This document shows positions 1-10,400 of a DNA stretch of 64,000 bases, one piece after another. Location of the stretch: contig JBBSAM010000003.1 of the NCBI GenBank assembly GCA_038252255.1, positions 62,001 through 126,000 of the forward strand, in the 5' to 3' direction. This DNA comes from Chersky-806 sp038252255 (lineage in GTDB: Bacteria > Actinomycetota > Acidimicrobiia > IMCC26256 > JAENVU01). The stretch's first letter is position 1, and each line of letters starts with the position of its first letter. Below the pieces are notes generated by a model. That model saw only the letters and a list, made by a program, of their open reading frames with translations, was not told the DNA's origin and did no database searches. Both the position numbers and the translations under genes were made by a program.

Positions 1-1
1 C

Positions 2-565
2 GGCACGGCCGGCGCGAGCGCGTACTTCACGTACTTCGGCGCCGCGGCCGGAGAGGCCGGCAAGGGCTACTACAGCTTCGACGTCGGCAACACCTGGCAC
101 GTCGTCACCCTGAACTCCAACTGCGACGTCGTCTCGTGCGCGGCGGGCTCGCCACAGGAGCAATGGCTGCGCGCCGACCTCGCCGCGACGACGCGACCCT
201 GCGTGATCGCCACCTGGCACCACCCGCGGTTCTCGTCGGACTACAGCAACACACCGGTCGCACCGTTCTGGAACGCGCTCCAGGATTACGGGGTCGAGCT
301 CAACCTCTCGGGCCACGAGCACAGCTACGAGCGCTTCAACCCGCAGCTGCCCAGTGGCGCCGCGAGCGCCAACGGGGTGCAGGAGATCGTCGCCGGCACC
401 GGGGGGCGGAACCTCGACGTGTGGAAGACGCCGCTACCCAACAGCGCGGCGCGAATCTCCGCGTTCGGGGTCCTGAAGCTCCAGCTCGCCGACAACAGCT
501 ACTCGTGGCAGTTCGTGGACCTCAACGGCACCGTGCGCGACAGCGGCACCCGCGCCTGCCACTAG
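2..565 (+). CDS. Purple-acid-phosphatase-like metallophosphoesterase, 3' part only
   Basis: This is the C-terminal 187 residues of a calcineurin-like metallophosphoesterase; the 5' end lies before the window. The frame from base 2 is open to the TAG at 563-565. Two signatures of the purple acid phosphatase group are visible: TWHHPRF near residue 67, a metal-binding His in an H-x-P context, and SGHEHSYERF near residue 102, the GHxHxYER block that supplies the last metal ligands. After these comes a short beta-rich tail (GGRNLD, then SYSWQFVDLNGTVRDSG) typical of the family. A Cys pair (NCDVVSC) suggests an extracytoplasmic protein. Such enzymes hydrolyse phosphomonoesters or diesters outside the cell; the substrate cannot be read here. 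Fold and family are secure, function only general. Confidence 0.85.
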   Translation, partial: GTAGASAYFTYFGAAAGEAGKGYYSFDVGNTWHVVTLNSNCDVVSCAAGSPQEQWLRADLAATTRPCVIATWHHPRFSSDYSNTPVAPFWNALQDYGVELNLSGHEHSYERFNPQLPSGAASANGVQEIVAGTGGRNLDVWKTPLPNSAARISAFGVLKLQLADNSYSWQFVDLNGTVRDSGTRACH

Positions 566-744
566 GCCCACGCCGGCGCTTCCGGGCGGATCCTCGGGTG
601 CGCGGCAGGTGTCGCGGTGGACGCGCGGGCCACGGTCGCGCCGAACGGCACGATCAATGCCGCCGCCAGCGCGACCAGGAGGATGCAGAGCAGGATCAGT
701 CGCCGTAGCCGCGAACGCCGCTGCCGCCGGGCGCGTCGGCTCAT
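562..744 (-). CDS. Small single-pass membrane protein, unknown
   Basis: A 60-residue product with a very basic N-terminus (MSRRARRQRRSRLRRL) followed by one hydrophobic helix (LILLCILLVALAAALIV, about residues 16-32) and a short Ala/Pro-rich tail. The positive-inside rule predicts a cytoplasmic N-terminus and an outside C-terminus. The frame stays open upstream to an ATG at 855, but the residues added there look unlike protein, so the ATG at 744 is preferred. Its stop overlaps the end of the convergent phosphatase gene by four bases. No family is recognised. It could be a chance reading frame; the Arg-rich segment plus a clean helix favours a real gene. Confidence 0.4.
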   Translation of the reverse strand: MSRRARRQRRSRLRRLILLCILLVALAAALIVPFGATVARASTATPAAHPRIRPEAPAWA

Positions 745-1150
745 CGCCACGACCGCGAGCTGCTCCGCCTGCTCATGCCCTGACTCCCGCCCGGTGTTGG
801 TGCTGAGGAACGAATGGAGTGTTGTCAATCTGTGCGGCGCCTGAAGTCTGGTCAAGGGGACGCTCTGCGCGATTCGACCGGTCCGAAGTCATCGACCTCG
901 CGGCGTACCGGTCGCCACCGCTCGGGCTTCGGGCGAATACGCCGTAGTCGTCCGGTACCGGCGTTACCTGGCCTATAAGCCAGTAAATAGAGATAGCGGC
1001 AAAAGCCGAAATAGGGCGGATGGATCGTTACGTGCGATTCATATATGCCCTATCCGTGCACGCCGGGTTTTAAGGGCATACATTCCGGACACCGCGGTGC
1101 GACTGGGCACGGACGCCGCGTCGATCCGACTCACCCCAAGGATGGGCAGA
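745..1150 (+). promoter_or_regulatory. AT-rich leader of the secreted metallopeptidase gene, with two hairpins
   Basis: About 400 bases without a convincing gene. From about 960 to 1090 the DNA is much richer in A+T than its surroundings. It holds a perfect small hairpin, CGGC-AAAA-GCCG at 997-1008, and a perfect 8-bp inverted repeat, TATGCCCT at 1044-1051 with AGGGCATA at 1073-1080. An AAGGA Shine-Dalgarno sequence at 1138-1142 sits 8 bases before the ATG at 1151. The region probably carries the promoter and a structured 5' leader for the metallopeptidase. The paired elements are seen directly; a regulatory role is inference, and no known riboswitch class could be matched with confidence. 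Confidence 0.45.
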
Positions 1151-3865
1151 ATGCTCGCGTCGTTCACTGCGGCCTTCATGGCCGCGGCACTGCTCGTGTT
1201 CGCAATCCCCGCGACTCCCGCGCACGCGGCAACCACGAACGGGGTGCACGCGCCACGCGCGGCAACCGGCCGCCGAACCGCGCCGCGACCGAAAGCGCCG
1301 TTCGTCCGTCCGTCGAAGCCGTTGGCCAGCGCGCGCTACGCGGTGTCGCGGGTAGACGGTCGGAGGACCGCGGGAGCCGTGCGCGCATCAGCCGCGGTGC
1401 GGGCCGCGGCCGCGCAGGAGTCGGCGAGCGCGCCGAACCGGCTGAGTGCCCTCGCCACCGACACCACGCCACCGACCGCGCCGAGCCAGCTCGTCGCGGG
1501 AGCGCAGCAGCTCTCGACGATCACCGCGCAATGGAACCCGTCCCAGGATCCCGAGTCCGGCATCGCGTCGTACGCGTTCGCCGTCGGGACGAACAGCTCC
1601 GGGACTCCGACCGCCTTGGCGAACGTGCGGTGGTGGCAGATCACCTACTCGCCCAACATCTCCGTCAACCTGAGCCTCGACCCGAACCTCACGTACTACG
1701 TGTCCGTCTACGCCTCGAACGGGGCCGGTTTGACCAGCACGGTCGTGACGAGCGCGCCGATCCACCCCGCCTGGACCCAGCTCGGCCAAGCCGGCAACGT
1801 GATGCAGCTGCGCTTGGCGACGACCGGGCTCGACGCGAGCGGGAACCCGACAACCGGGTGGACGCCGGATCAGGTCGCGCTCATGACGACCTTCTTCAAC
1901 AAGATGTACCCGATCCTCCTCGCGATCTACGGGCCTCCGGCGGACAGCTACACCGTGACGGCCGTGCGCGACCTCCGGTACACGAACAGCAACGTGTTCA
2001 TCCCCTCGCTCGACGAGATCCACATGTCCGATGCCTTCTACCCGCAGCTGTTCACCCACGAGCTCGTGCACGCGTTCCGCAACGACCGGCTCCTCTCGAG
2101 CGACGCGAGCTGGAACTTCAACTCGACGCTGTCGCCGTTCGAGGAGTCCTTCGCCCAGGCCGTCAGCTACGACGCGATGAACGCCTACGTCGCCGCATAT
2201 CCCAACGACACCCTCGTGCCCGGCACCTCGCTGTTCGGTTCGAGCAACGACTGGGACTACGACTTCCAGAACGTGCCCGAGCTGCGCGGCACCGACTTCT
2301 GGAGCGACGGCGGGGCCACCGGCCTCTACTGGACCAAGTACGAGATGGGCGCGGCCGCGATGCGCAAGATCGAGCTGGAGTCGCCGGGCTTCTTCAAGCG
2401 CTTCAACGCGGAGTACTACCGCCGCATCAACGCGAACCCGACCGTCGTGCGGCCGACCCGGGCCCTCATCGTCGACATCATCGCGACGTTGGTGCCCCAG
2501 ATCGAGGGTCGCCCGGCCGCGGACTGGGTCGACAGCCAGAACATCTTCTACGCGCAGAACGTCTACGGGGAGAAGATCTTCCACCGGATCCAGGACTACC
2601 CCTACATCGATCTCTTCGCGTTCCAGGACCTGTACTTCCTGAACACGATGTCGTGCGGGAGCGAGTGGGCATGCTTCGACGGCACCGCGTGGACGTACCA
2701 CCGGTTGAACGGCGCGATCGGCAGCGGCCGGCTCCTCAATGCCGCGGGCAGTCCCGTGTGGTCCGGGGGCCTGCAGATCCAACCGACGCAGAACCCGTCC
2801 GACGGCTACTACGGGATCGGCTTCGCGCGGAAGAGCCTGACCACCGCCACCACGCTGCTGCCGTGGCCGGGCGGGAGCGAGAACGACTACGTGATGAACC
2901 TGCGGACGTTCGGCTTGTACAAGTTCGAGAGCACGTTCGCGGATCCCGCCACGCAGGCGAGCACCACGAACAGCATCTACCGGGTGATGGGCGGTGACGT
3001 CGCCAACAACTTCACCGGCGTCTGGGGCGGCGTGCTCGGCCACACCACGGGCACGCTGTACCTGAACCACGAGGGCTACGCGACGGAGCCGGGCATTCCG
3101 GTGACCAACGGCGCGTTCGCGGCGACGAGGACCTGGGCCGGGGTGGCCAACCCGCGCACCGGTGGTCGCGACTCCGTGCCGGGGCGGGTCTTCGCCACGT
3201 TCGTGGACGGCCAGACGGGCCAGAGCTACACCGCGCAACGCAACGTCGACTACGGCAGCGTGAACGGCAACCAGATGTTCCTGTTCGACTTCACCGGTCC
3301 CGGAGTGGACGCCACCGCTCCCACTGTGGCGATCTCCAGCCCGGCGAGCGGCGCGAGCCTCTCGGCCGCGACGACGATCAGCGCGTCCGCATCGGACAAC
3401 GTCGGGGTGACGCGCGTCGAGTTCCTGGTCGACGGCAAGCTCGTCGCCACCGACACGTCGGCGCCGTACTCCACCTCGTGGAACGCGGCCGCGGCGACGC
3501 TGGGCGTGCACACGCTGACGGCGAAGGCGTACGACCAGGCCGGCAACAGCGCGACGTCCACCGCCGTATCCGTGACGGTGGCCGATGCCACGGCGCCGAC
3601 CCTCACCATCACCAAACCGAAGAACGGCAGCACCGTGAGCCGCAGCTCGAGCGTGACGATCGCAGCCACGGCAACCGACAACCGGAGCGTGGCCAAGGTG
3701 CTCTTCTACGTGAACAACACGTTGAAGTGCACGGACACCACCAGCGCGTACACGTGCGGGTGGTCGGTGCCCTCGGCGAGGGGCGTGAAGTACACGATCC
3801 GGGTCCAGGCCTACGACAGCTCGAACAACTTCGCCGAGAGGTCGGTGACCGTCACCTCCAAATGA
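1151..3865 (+). CDS. Secreted HExxH metallopeptidase with Fn3-like and two Ig-like domains
   Basis: A 904-residue exported protein. A classic signal peptide (MLASFTAAFMAAALLVFAIP, ending in an AHA cleavage site near residue 26) starts at the ATG with the best-spaced Shine-Dalgarno sequence; GTG 1097 and ATG 1142 are longer alternatives. After a basic linker, a fibronectin-III-like domain covers about residues 105-210 (PPTAPSQLVAG onward). The catalytic core has THELVHAF (HExxH at about 303-307) and, about 30 residues later, SPFEESFAQA, which fits the third Glu ligand of gluzincin peptidases. Two similar Ig-like repeats of about 90 residues (starting ATAPTVAISSP and ATAPTLTITKP) fill the C-terminus, each with a DNVG/DNRS-type turn; they probably bind surfaces or glycans. 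The natural substrate is unknown. Metallopeptidase is a confident call, its exact MEROPS family is not. Confidence 0.8.
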   Translation: MLASFTAAFMAAALLVFAIPATPAHAATTNGVHAPRAATGRRTAPRPKAPFVRPSKPLASARYAVSRVDGRRTAGAVRASAAVRAAAAQESASAPNRLSALATDTTPPTAPSQLVAGAQQLSTITAQWNPSQDPESGIASYAFAVGTNSSGTPTALANVRWWQITYSPNISVNLSLDPNLTYYVSVYASNGAGLTSTVVTSAPIHPAWTQLGQAGNVMQLRLATTGLDASGNPTTGWTPDQVALMTTFFNKMYPILLAIYGPPADSYTVTAVRDLRYTNSNVFIPSLDEIHMSDAFYPQLFTHELVHAFRNDRLLSSDASWNFNSTLSPFEESFAQAVSYDAMNAYVAAYPNDTLVPGTSLFGSSNDWDYDFQNVPELRGTDFWSDGGATGLYWTKYEMGAAAMRKIELESPGFFKRFNAEYYRRINANPTVVRPTRALIVDIIATLVPQIEGRPAADWVDSQNIFYAQNVYGEKIFHRIQDYPYIDLFAFQDLYFLNTMSCGSEWACFDGTAWTYHRLNGAIGSGRLLNAAGSPVWSGGLQIQPTQNPSDGYYGIGFARKSLTTATTLLPWPGGSENDYVMNLRTFGLYKFESTFADPATQASTTNSIYRVMGGDVANNFTGVWGGVLGHTTGTLYLNHEGYATEPGIPVTNGAFAATRTWAGVANPRTGGRDSVPGRVFATFVDGQTGQSYTAQRNVDYGSVNGNQMFLFDFTGPGVDATAPTVAISSPASGASLSAATTISASASDNVGVTRVEFLVDGKLVATDTSAPYSTSWNAAAATLGVHTLTAKAYDQAGNSATSTAVSVTVADATAPTLTITKPKNGSTVSRSSSVTIAATATDNRSVAKVLFYVNNTLKCTDTTSAYTCGWSVPSARGVKYTIRVQAYDSSNNFAERSVTVTSK

Positions 3866-3907
3866 CCTGCTGGCGGGCGGGCCGGGATGACTGTCACACC
3901 CTCTCGG

Positions 3908-3913
3908 TAGCCT
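3908..3913 (+). promoter_or_regulatory. -10 box (TAGCCT) for recC, probably leaderless
   Basis: TAGCCT ends six bases before the recC ATG at 3920 and no Shine-Dalgarno sequence is present, so the transcript probably starts at or next to the ATG. The same layout recurs at eight other genes in this window. Confidence 0.5.
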
Positions 3914-3919
3914 CGGGCC

Positions 3920-6900
3920 ATGCTCCATCTCTCGGCTTCCGATCGCGTCCGTCCGCTCGCGGACGCGCTCGCCGGGGTGCTGGCGACCCCGCTCCCCGAC
4001 CCGATGAAGCCGGAGTGGGTCGCGATCCCGACCGACGGGATGCTGCGGTGGCTGCAGCTCGAGCTGGCCCGGTCGCTCGGCGCGACCGGCCCGGGCCGCG
4101 GCGACGGTGTCGCGGCGAACATCGAGTTCCGGTTCCCCGACGCGCTGCGCCGGGCGGTGCTCGACGCGGACCGGGCCGACGGTGCCGCCGACCCGTGGCA
4201 CGTCGACCATCTCGTGTGGGCCGTGCTCGACGTGCTCCACGCGAGTCGCGATGACGACCGGCTCGGTCCACTCACCACCCTGCCCGCGGGCGGCACCTGG
4301 TTCGGCCGCGCCCGCCGCCTCGCGGACCTGTTCGATCGCTACGCGGTGCGGCGCCCGGAGCTGATCCGCCACTGGAACGAGCACCGCGACGTCGATGCCG
4401 CGGGGTTCAAGCTCGAAGCGCACGACCGGTGGCAGCCACATCTCTGGCGCCTCACGCGCGCGTGCATCGGCGAGCCGAGCCCGCCCGAGCGCTTCCCCGC
4501 CCTGCTCGACGGGTTGCGCGCCGGCACGCTCGAGCCGGAGCTCCCACCGCGACTCGCGGTCTTCGGCATCACCACCCTGCCCGGCGGCGCGCCGTTCCTC
4601 GACCTCGCGCACGCGCTCGCGCAGCACCGGGAGCTCCACCTCTTCCTGCTCGACCCGTCGCCGTCAGCCGTCGCGACCGTGCACGACTTCGCCCGCGCGG
4701 CCCACCCGGAGGCGGAGCTCCTGCGCACCGACGACGAGTCCGCGGCCGCCGTCCGCCATCCGTTGCTGCGCTCGTGGGGGCGTCCCTACCGGGAGCGGAC
4801 CGTCCTGCTCACCGCGGCCGAGCCCACGGGCTGGCCCGAGCCCCTCCGGATCGGCGACGTGAGCCACGACGACGACGCCGATGCCCGGCCGGCCACGCTG
4901 CTCGCCCGGGTCCAAGCCGACCTGCGGGCGGACGTGGTCCCGGCCGGCGACTTCGCGCTCGCCCCGGGCGACCACTCGATCCAGGTGCACTCGTGCCACG
5001 GGCCCGGTCGTCAGGTCGAGGTCCTCCGCGACGCGATCCTGCACCTGCTCGCGGACGACCCCACCCTGCGCGAGGAGGACATCGTCGTCCTGAGCCCGGC
5101 GATCGAGGAGTTCGCGCCGTGGATCGAGTCGGGCTTCGGGACGTCGGCCGACCGCACGCCCGGCGACGGCGCGCCGGGCCGGCCGCAGCTCGCGTACCGC
5201 ATCGCCGACCGGTCGTTGCGCGACTCGGTTCCGCTGCTCGCCGCGCTCGACACGCTGCTCGAGCTCGTCGCGGGTCGCTTCACCGCGTCGGCGGTGCTCG
5301 AGTTCCTCGCGCTCGCGCCCGTCCGCACCCGGTTCGACCTGGACGACGACGCCATCGCGGCCATCGGCCAGTGGATCACCGAGACGAACGTGCGCTGGGG
5401 TCTCGACGGCGCGCACCGCGAGCCGTGGGGCGTGCCGGCCGGGTACTCGGCCAACTCGTGGCAGGCCGCGCTCGACCGGCTGCTCATGGGGATCGCGGTC
5501 AGCGAGGACGACTGGGCGCTGGCGGCCGGGGAGATCGCGCCACTGGGGGTGGAGGGCGGCGACATCGTCGTCGCCGGACGCCTCGCCGACGTCCTCGCCC
5601 ACCTCGCCGAGATCGCAGCGGACCTGGAACGCCCCCGCGCCGCGGCCGAGTGGTGCACCAAGCTGCTCGACGTGAGCGACCGGCTGTTCTCGGTCGAGTC
5701 CTCGCAACAGTGGCAGCAGGACCGGCTGCGCCGGACCATCGCGGACATCGCCGACGCCGCCGCGGTCGGCGACCGCGCGTCCGGCGTCGAGCTGACCCTC
5801 GCGGATCTCCGCCGCCTGCTGGTGGAGCGACTCCGAGGCGCGCCGCGCCGGCCCGACTTCTTCCGGGGTGGGATCACCTTCAGCTCGCTCACTCCCCTGC
5901 GCTGGCTGCCGTTCCGGGTCGTCTGCCTGCTCGGCCTCGACGAGGACGCGCTCGGTACCGAGGCCGCCGACGGCGACGACCTCGCCGCGCTCGTGCCGCG
6001 CCTCGGCGACCGTGATCCCCGCGCCGAGCTGCGCCAGACCCTGCTCGAAGCGGTGCTCGCCGCGCGCGACCACCTCGTCATCACCCGCACCGGCCACAAC
6101 ATCCTCACCAACCAGGATGTGCCGGAGTCGGTCCCGTTCGCCGAGCTGCGCGACACGATCACGGCCACGTTGGCCGGCAGTGCCCGCAACCCGTTCACGG
6201 CTCAGGTCGAGACCGTCCATCCCCACCAGCCATTCGATGCCCGCTGCTTCGAGCCCGGGGCGCTGCGCCACGGGCCGTGGAGCTTCGACGCCACCGCGCT
6301 CGCCGGTGCGCAGGCGCGGGCGCGCCGCACGGACGAGACGGCGCCGTTCCTCACCCGGCCGCTCGCCGCACCCGCCGACCCGGCCCGGGTGATCACGCTG
6401 GCCGAGCTGCAGTCCTTCCTCAACCATCCCGTGAAGTGCTTCTTCGCCCGCCGCCTCGACGTCTACCTCCCTCGCGAGGAGGGCGGGCTCTCGGACCACC
6501 TGCCGATCTCGCTCGGCGGGCTGGCGGAGTGGTCGGCGGCGCAGCGGCTCATCGAGGCCCGGCTCGACGGGCGCACGAGCGAGCAGTGGGCGCGCCACGA
6601 ACGGGCGCTCGGCACGCTCCCGGCCGGCGGCTACGGCGATCTGGCCCTCGCCCGGATCACCGGCCTCGTCGACGCGCTGCTCTCGACCACCACCGCGCTC
6701 GGAGTCGACCCTCGCCACGACGACCCGCAGCCGATCGACGTCGAGCTCCCGGACGGTACCCGCATCGTCGGTGCCGTCGACCTCCGCTGCGGGTCGGAGC
6801 GCCCGGGTCCGGCCCGGCTGACGTTCAGCAAGGCCCAACCGAAGCATCACGTCGAGTCGTGGCTCGATCTCATGGCGCTCGTCGCGCACGATCCGGAGGC

Positions 6901-7414
6901 GAGCTGGCGCAGCGTGCACGTGCGCCGGAACACCGGCGGCACGAAACCGGACCCGCTCGAGCTCGTCGCGCGCGGCGCGACCGCCGAGACGCGACGCTCG
7001 GACGCACTCGCCGCGCTCACGGTCGTGGTGGACCTCTACCGCCGCGGGATGCGCGAACCGATCCCGCTGTTCACCAAGCTGTCCCGCAAGCTCTTCGACG
7101 GTGACGCCACCACCAACGACTGGCTCAACCAGAGCGGCTTCGCGGAGGGCGCGCAGGACCCGCACGTGCTCGCGTTCGGGACCCTCGAGCTCCACGAGCT
7201 GCGGGCACTTCCTGCCCGGCCCGACGATCCGGTGGGCCCGGCACCCGGGCGAGCGCAACGGTTCGCCGACTCCCTGTGGAGCACGGTCGAGAGCTCCGCG
7301 CAGATCCTGGACCCCGCCACGACGGACTCGGATGCCGACGCGAGCCGGAGACCGCCGGCGGCGCCGGATGCCGAGCCGGCGGACGAGCCGCCGGTCGTCG
7401 AGGCGGCGCGATGA
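3920..7414 (+). CDS. recC: Exodeoxyribonuclease V gamma subunit RecC
   Basis: A 1164-residue RecC, within the usual 1,000-1,200 range. The N-terminus (MLHLSASDRVRPLADALAG, then WVAIPTDGMLRWLQLELA) matches the start of the inactive SF1-like helicase fold used for DNA-end binding and Chi recognition. RecC forms the RecBCD complex, which loads at double-strand breaks, unwinds and degrades DNA and hands 3' ends to RecA. The inactivated nuclease-like region lies in the last third (around ITLAELQSFLNHPVKCFFARRL, about residues 825-846). The tail is Asp/Glu/Ala/Pro-rich. It is the first gene of an operon whose next gene starts inside its stop codon (ATGA at 7411-7414), so translation is coupled. Its only visible promoter is a TAGCCT box directly before the ATG. 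Identification is secure from sequence and order. Confidence 0.93.
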   Translation: MLHLSASDRVRPLADALAGVLATPLPDPMKPEWVAIPTDGMLRWLQLELARSLGATGPGRGDGVAANIEFRFPDALRRAVLDADRADGAADPWHVDHLVWAVLDVLHASRDDDRLGPLTTLPAGGTWFGRARRLADLFDRYAVRRPELIRHWNEHRDVDAAGFKLEAHDRWQPHLWRLTRACIGEPSPPERFPALLDGLRAGTLEPELPPRLAVFGITTLPGGAPFLDLAHALAQHRELHLFLLDPSPSAVATVHDFARAAHPEAELLRTDDESAAAVRHPLLRSWGRPYRERTVLLTAAEPTGWPEPLRIGDVSHDDDADARPATLLARVQADLRADVVPAGDFALAPGDHSIQVHSCHGPGRQVEVLRDAILHLLADDPTLREEDIVVLSPAIEEFAPWIESGFGTSADRTPGDGAPGRPQLAYRIADRSLRDSVPLLAALDTLLELVAGRFTASAVLEFLALAPVRTRFDLDDDAIAAIGQWITETNVRWGLDGAHREPWGVPAGYSANSWQAALDRLLMGIAVSEDDWALAAGEIAPLGVEGGDIVVAGRLADVLAHLAEIAADLERPRAAAEWCTKLLDVSDRLFSVESSQQWQQDRLRRTIADIADAAAVGDRASGVELTLADLRRLLVERLRGAPRRPDFFRGGITFSSLTPLRWLPFRVVCLLGLDEDALGTEAADGDDLAALVPRLGDRDPRAELRQTLLEAVLAARDHLVITRTGHNILTNQDVPESVPFAELRDTITATLAGSARNPFTAQVETVHPHQPFDARCFEPGALRHGPWSFDATALAGAQARARRTDETAPFLTRPLAAPADPARVITLAELQSFLNHPVKCFFARRLDVYLPREEGGLSDHLPISLGGLAEWSAAQRLIEARLDGRTSEQWARHERALGTLPAGGYGDLALARITGLVDALLSTTTALGVDPRHDDPQPIDVELPDGTRIVGAVDLRCGSERPGPARLTFSKAQPKHHVESWLDLMALVAHDPEASWRSVHVRRNTGGTKPDPLELVARGATAETRRSDALAALTVVVDLYRRGMREPIPLFTKLSRKLFDGDATTNDWLNQSGFAEGAQDPHVLAFGTLELHELRALPARPDDPVGPAPGRAQRFADSLWSTVESSAQILDPATTDSDADASRRPPAAPDAEPADEPPVVEAAR

Positions 7415-10400
7415 GCGAGCGCACGCGCTTCGAGCTCACGGGCCCGTTGCCGGTCGGTCGCGTCGCGATCGAAGCGAGTGCCGGGACGGGCAAGACCTAC
7501 ACCCTGGCCGGGCTCGCGGTGCGGTACGTGGCCGAGGCCGCGGTGCCCGTGGCCGAGCTCCTGGTGGTCACGTTCACGCGGGCGGCCGCGGCGGAGCTCC
7601 GCGATCGTGTCCGGACGCGGCTCAGCGACGCCGCGCGCGCGTTGCGCAGCAGCTCCGAGTCCTTCGACGATCCCCTGCTCGGGCACCTCGCGTCCACGGA
7701 CCGCGAGATCCGGGCGGAGCGCATCGAGGCCGCGGTCACGGATTTCGACGCCGCGACGATCACCACGATTCACGGCTTCGCCCAGCAGGTGCTCACCACG
7801 CTCGGCTCGACCGCGCCGGGCGACCTCGACGCCACCTTGGTCGACGACGCCCGCGAGCTCGTGACCCAGGTCTGCGCCGACGTGCTGGCCGCGGCCGCGG
7901 TGGCCGAGCCGCCCGTCGCCGAGGACCTGCCCAAGCTCGGTCGGCTGGTGCAGCTGGTGCTCACGGTGCTGGGCAACCCGGGCCTGGCGATCGTCCCGGG
8001 GCCCGACCCCGAAGACTCGTCGGAGCTCAGTGCCCGCTACCGGCGGCTGGTCGATCAGGCGGTCGACGAGGTGCAGCGGCGCCGGCGCGACGCCGGGACG
8101 ATGTCGTTCGACGACGTGCTGACCCAGCTCCGCGACGCGCTCCGCGACAGCCCCGCGGTCGCGGCCTCGCTCCAACGTCGTTACCGGGTGGCGCTCATCG
8201 ACGAGTTCCAGGACACCGACCCGGTGCAGTGGCAGATCTTCTCGACGCTGTTCGGCGGGGGGACGAGCCAGACGTCGCTCGTGCTCGTCGGCGACCCGAA
8301 ACAGGCGATCTACGCGTTCCGCGGCGCGAACGTGCACACCTACCTCGAGGCCGCGTACGAGCCGGGCACCGAGCGCTCGACCCTCGGCATGAACTGGCGC
8401 TCGGACCAGGCGTTGCTCGACGCGTTGGAGCACCTGCTCCACGGGGCGACGTTCGGTGATCCGCGGATCGGCTTCGTGGACGTCGAGACCGCGCCCGCGC
8501 ACGTCGCGCGCCGGCTGCAGACCGCGGCCGGCACCCCCCTCCCCGCGCTGGCCGTGCGCGCCGCGCTGGGCGCCGACCTCGAGCGCAACAAGACCCGCAA
8601 GCCGCCGCCGATCAAGGTGGACGACGCCACTCGCGCGATCGCCCGCGACCTCGCGCGCCAGGTCCAGCTCCTGCTGGAGGAGGCCTACCTCCCCGGCGGG
8701 GAGGGCGGGACGGGAGCGGACGGAGCCAGCGCGACGCAGCGGGTCCGGCCGCACGACATCGCGGTGCTCGTCGGGACCCACGCCGACGCGACCATCATGC
8801 AGTCGGCACTGCTCCGGCAGGGCATCCCCGCCGTCGCGCACCGGGGCGGCAGTGTGTTGGAGTCGCCGGCCGCGATCCAGTGGCGGTGGCTGTTGACCGC
8901 GCTCAGCCGACCCTCCGACGCGTCCCGCGCGCGCACCGCCGCGTTGTCGTGGTTCTTCGGCTGGCCCGCGGATCGCATCGACACCGCGAGCGACGAGGAC
9001 CTCGCGGGCGTGCAGGAGCGGCTCTACCGGTGGGCGGAGATCCTCGAGACGCGCGGCGCGGTGGACTTCTGCGCCCACGTCTGGTCCGAGAGCGACGTCA
9101 CCACCCGGGTGCTCGAGACGCCCGACGGGGACCGCAACCTCACCGACCTCGACCATCTCGCCCAGCTGCTCCAGGCGAGCGCGTCCGGCCACCGGCCGGG
9201 TCCGGTCGCGCTGCTCGCCGCGCTCGCGCTGCTCGAGGAGGCGAACAAGATCGAGCTCGAGAACGACGTCACCGCGCGCCGCATCGAGTCCGAAGCCGAG
9301 GCCGTACAGGTCATGACGGTGTACGCGGCGAAGGGCCTCGAGTTCCCGGTGGTGTACGTCCCGACGCTGTGGAAGAACAACTTCTCGCGCCGCGAGTGCA
9401 TCTACCAGGACCCGGACACCGGTGCCCGGACGCTGGACGTCACCAAGGCGATCACCAGGTCCGGCGTGTGGCCGAGCAAGGCAGGGGCCGAGGCGCGCAA
9501 GGAGCTCGCGGAGCGGGAGGCGGTCGGCGAGAACCTGCGGCTCCTGTACGTCGCGCTCACCCGCGCCCGGCACCAGACGGTCGTGTGGTGGAGCCGGGCC
9601 CAGGACAGCGAGGCGACCGGCCTGGCCCGGGTGCTCTTCGCCCGCGACGAGGGCGGCTCGCTCCGGCCGGACCTGTTCGAGGCGGACACGGTGCCGTTGC
9701 CGGCCGATGCCGACGCGGTGGCGTGGCTCGCACCCGTGTTCGCCCCGGTCGGCGACGCGGTGGCGCTGACCGAGACGGGCCGGGCGGACGGGGCCGTCCC
9801 GCGGTGGATCCCGGCCGACGACGCGACGACCCCCGCACAGCTGGAGCTCGCCGAGCTCGGGCGGATGCTCGAGCGGCCCCACCGGCGCTGGTCGTTCAGC
9901 GCGATCAGCGACCGCGCGCACACACTGGACCTCGACCCGGACGACGACACGCTCGGTGACTCCGGCGCGGCCGACGAACCCGCCGATCCCGAGGCGGGCG
10001 AGGCGATGGCCGGAGCCGGGACCGGGGAAGCCACCGGACCGGTCGCCGAGCTGGTCACCGATCTGCCGCTCGGCGCGGTGCCGGGCGGCACGACCTTCGG
10101 GTCCATGGTCCACGAGCTGCTCGAGCACGTGGACTTCGCCGCCGCCGACCTCGACGCGGAGCTCCAGGCGCGCATCGACGAGCGGCGGCGCTGGAGCCCG
10201 TCACCGGTGCTGGGCGAGGAGCTGCGCGCGGGCCTGCGGGCCGCGATCGAGTCGCCCCTCGGCCCGCTGTTCGACGGGCGCCGGCTCCGGGACCTGACCC
10301 GCGCCGACCGCCTCGACGAGCTGAGCTTCGAGCTGCGCCTCGGCGAGGGCGGGCGCCGGGCGACGGACCGGGACATCGGCGCGCTCATGGCCCACCACCT

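Noticed and set aside
960..1090. A c-di-GMP or c-di-AMP riboswitch
   Set aside because: The small hairpin GGCAAAAGCC recalls such RNAs, but I cannot trace the full conserved core of either class.
1388..4639. A 1083-residue antisense frame across the metallopeptidase and recC genes
   Set aside because: High-GC DNA leaves antisense frames open; composition is Arg/Gly/Val-rich with no domain, whereas the plus strand has clear protein families.
7036..10128. A 1030-residue antisense frame across recB
   Set aside because: Same reason; the plus strand has all RecB motifs.
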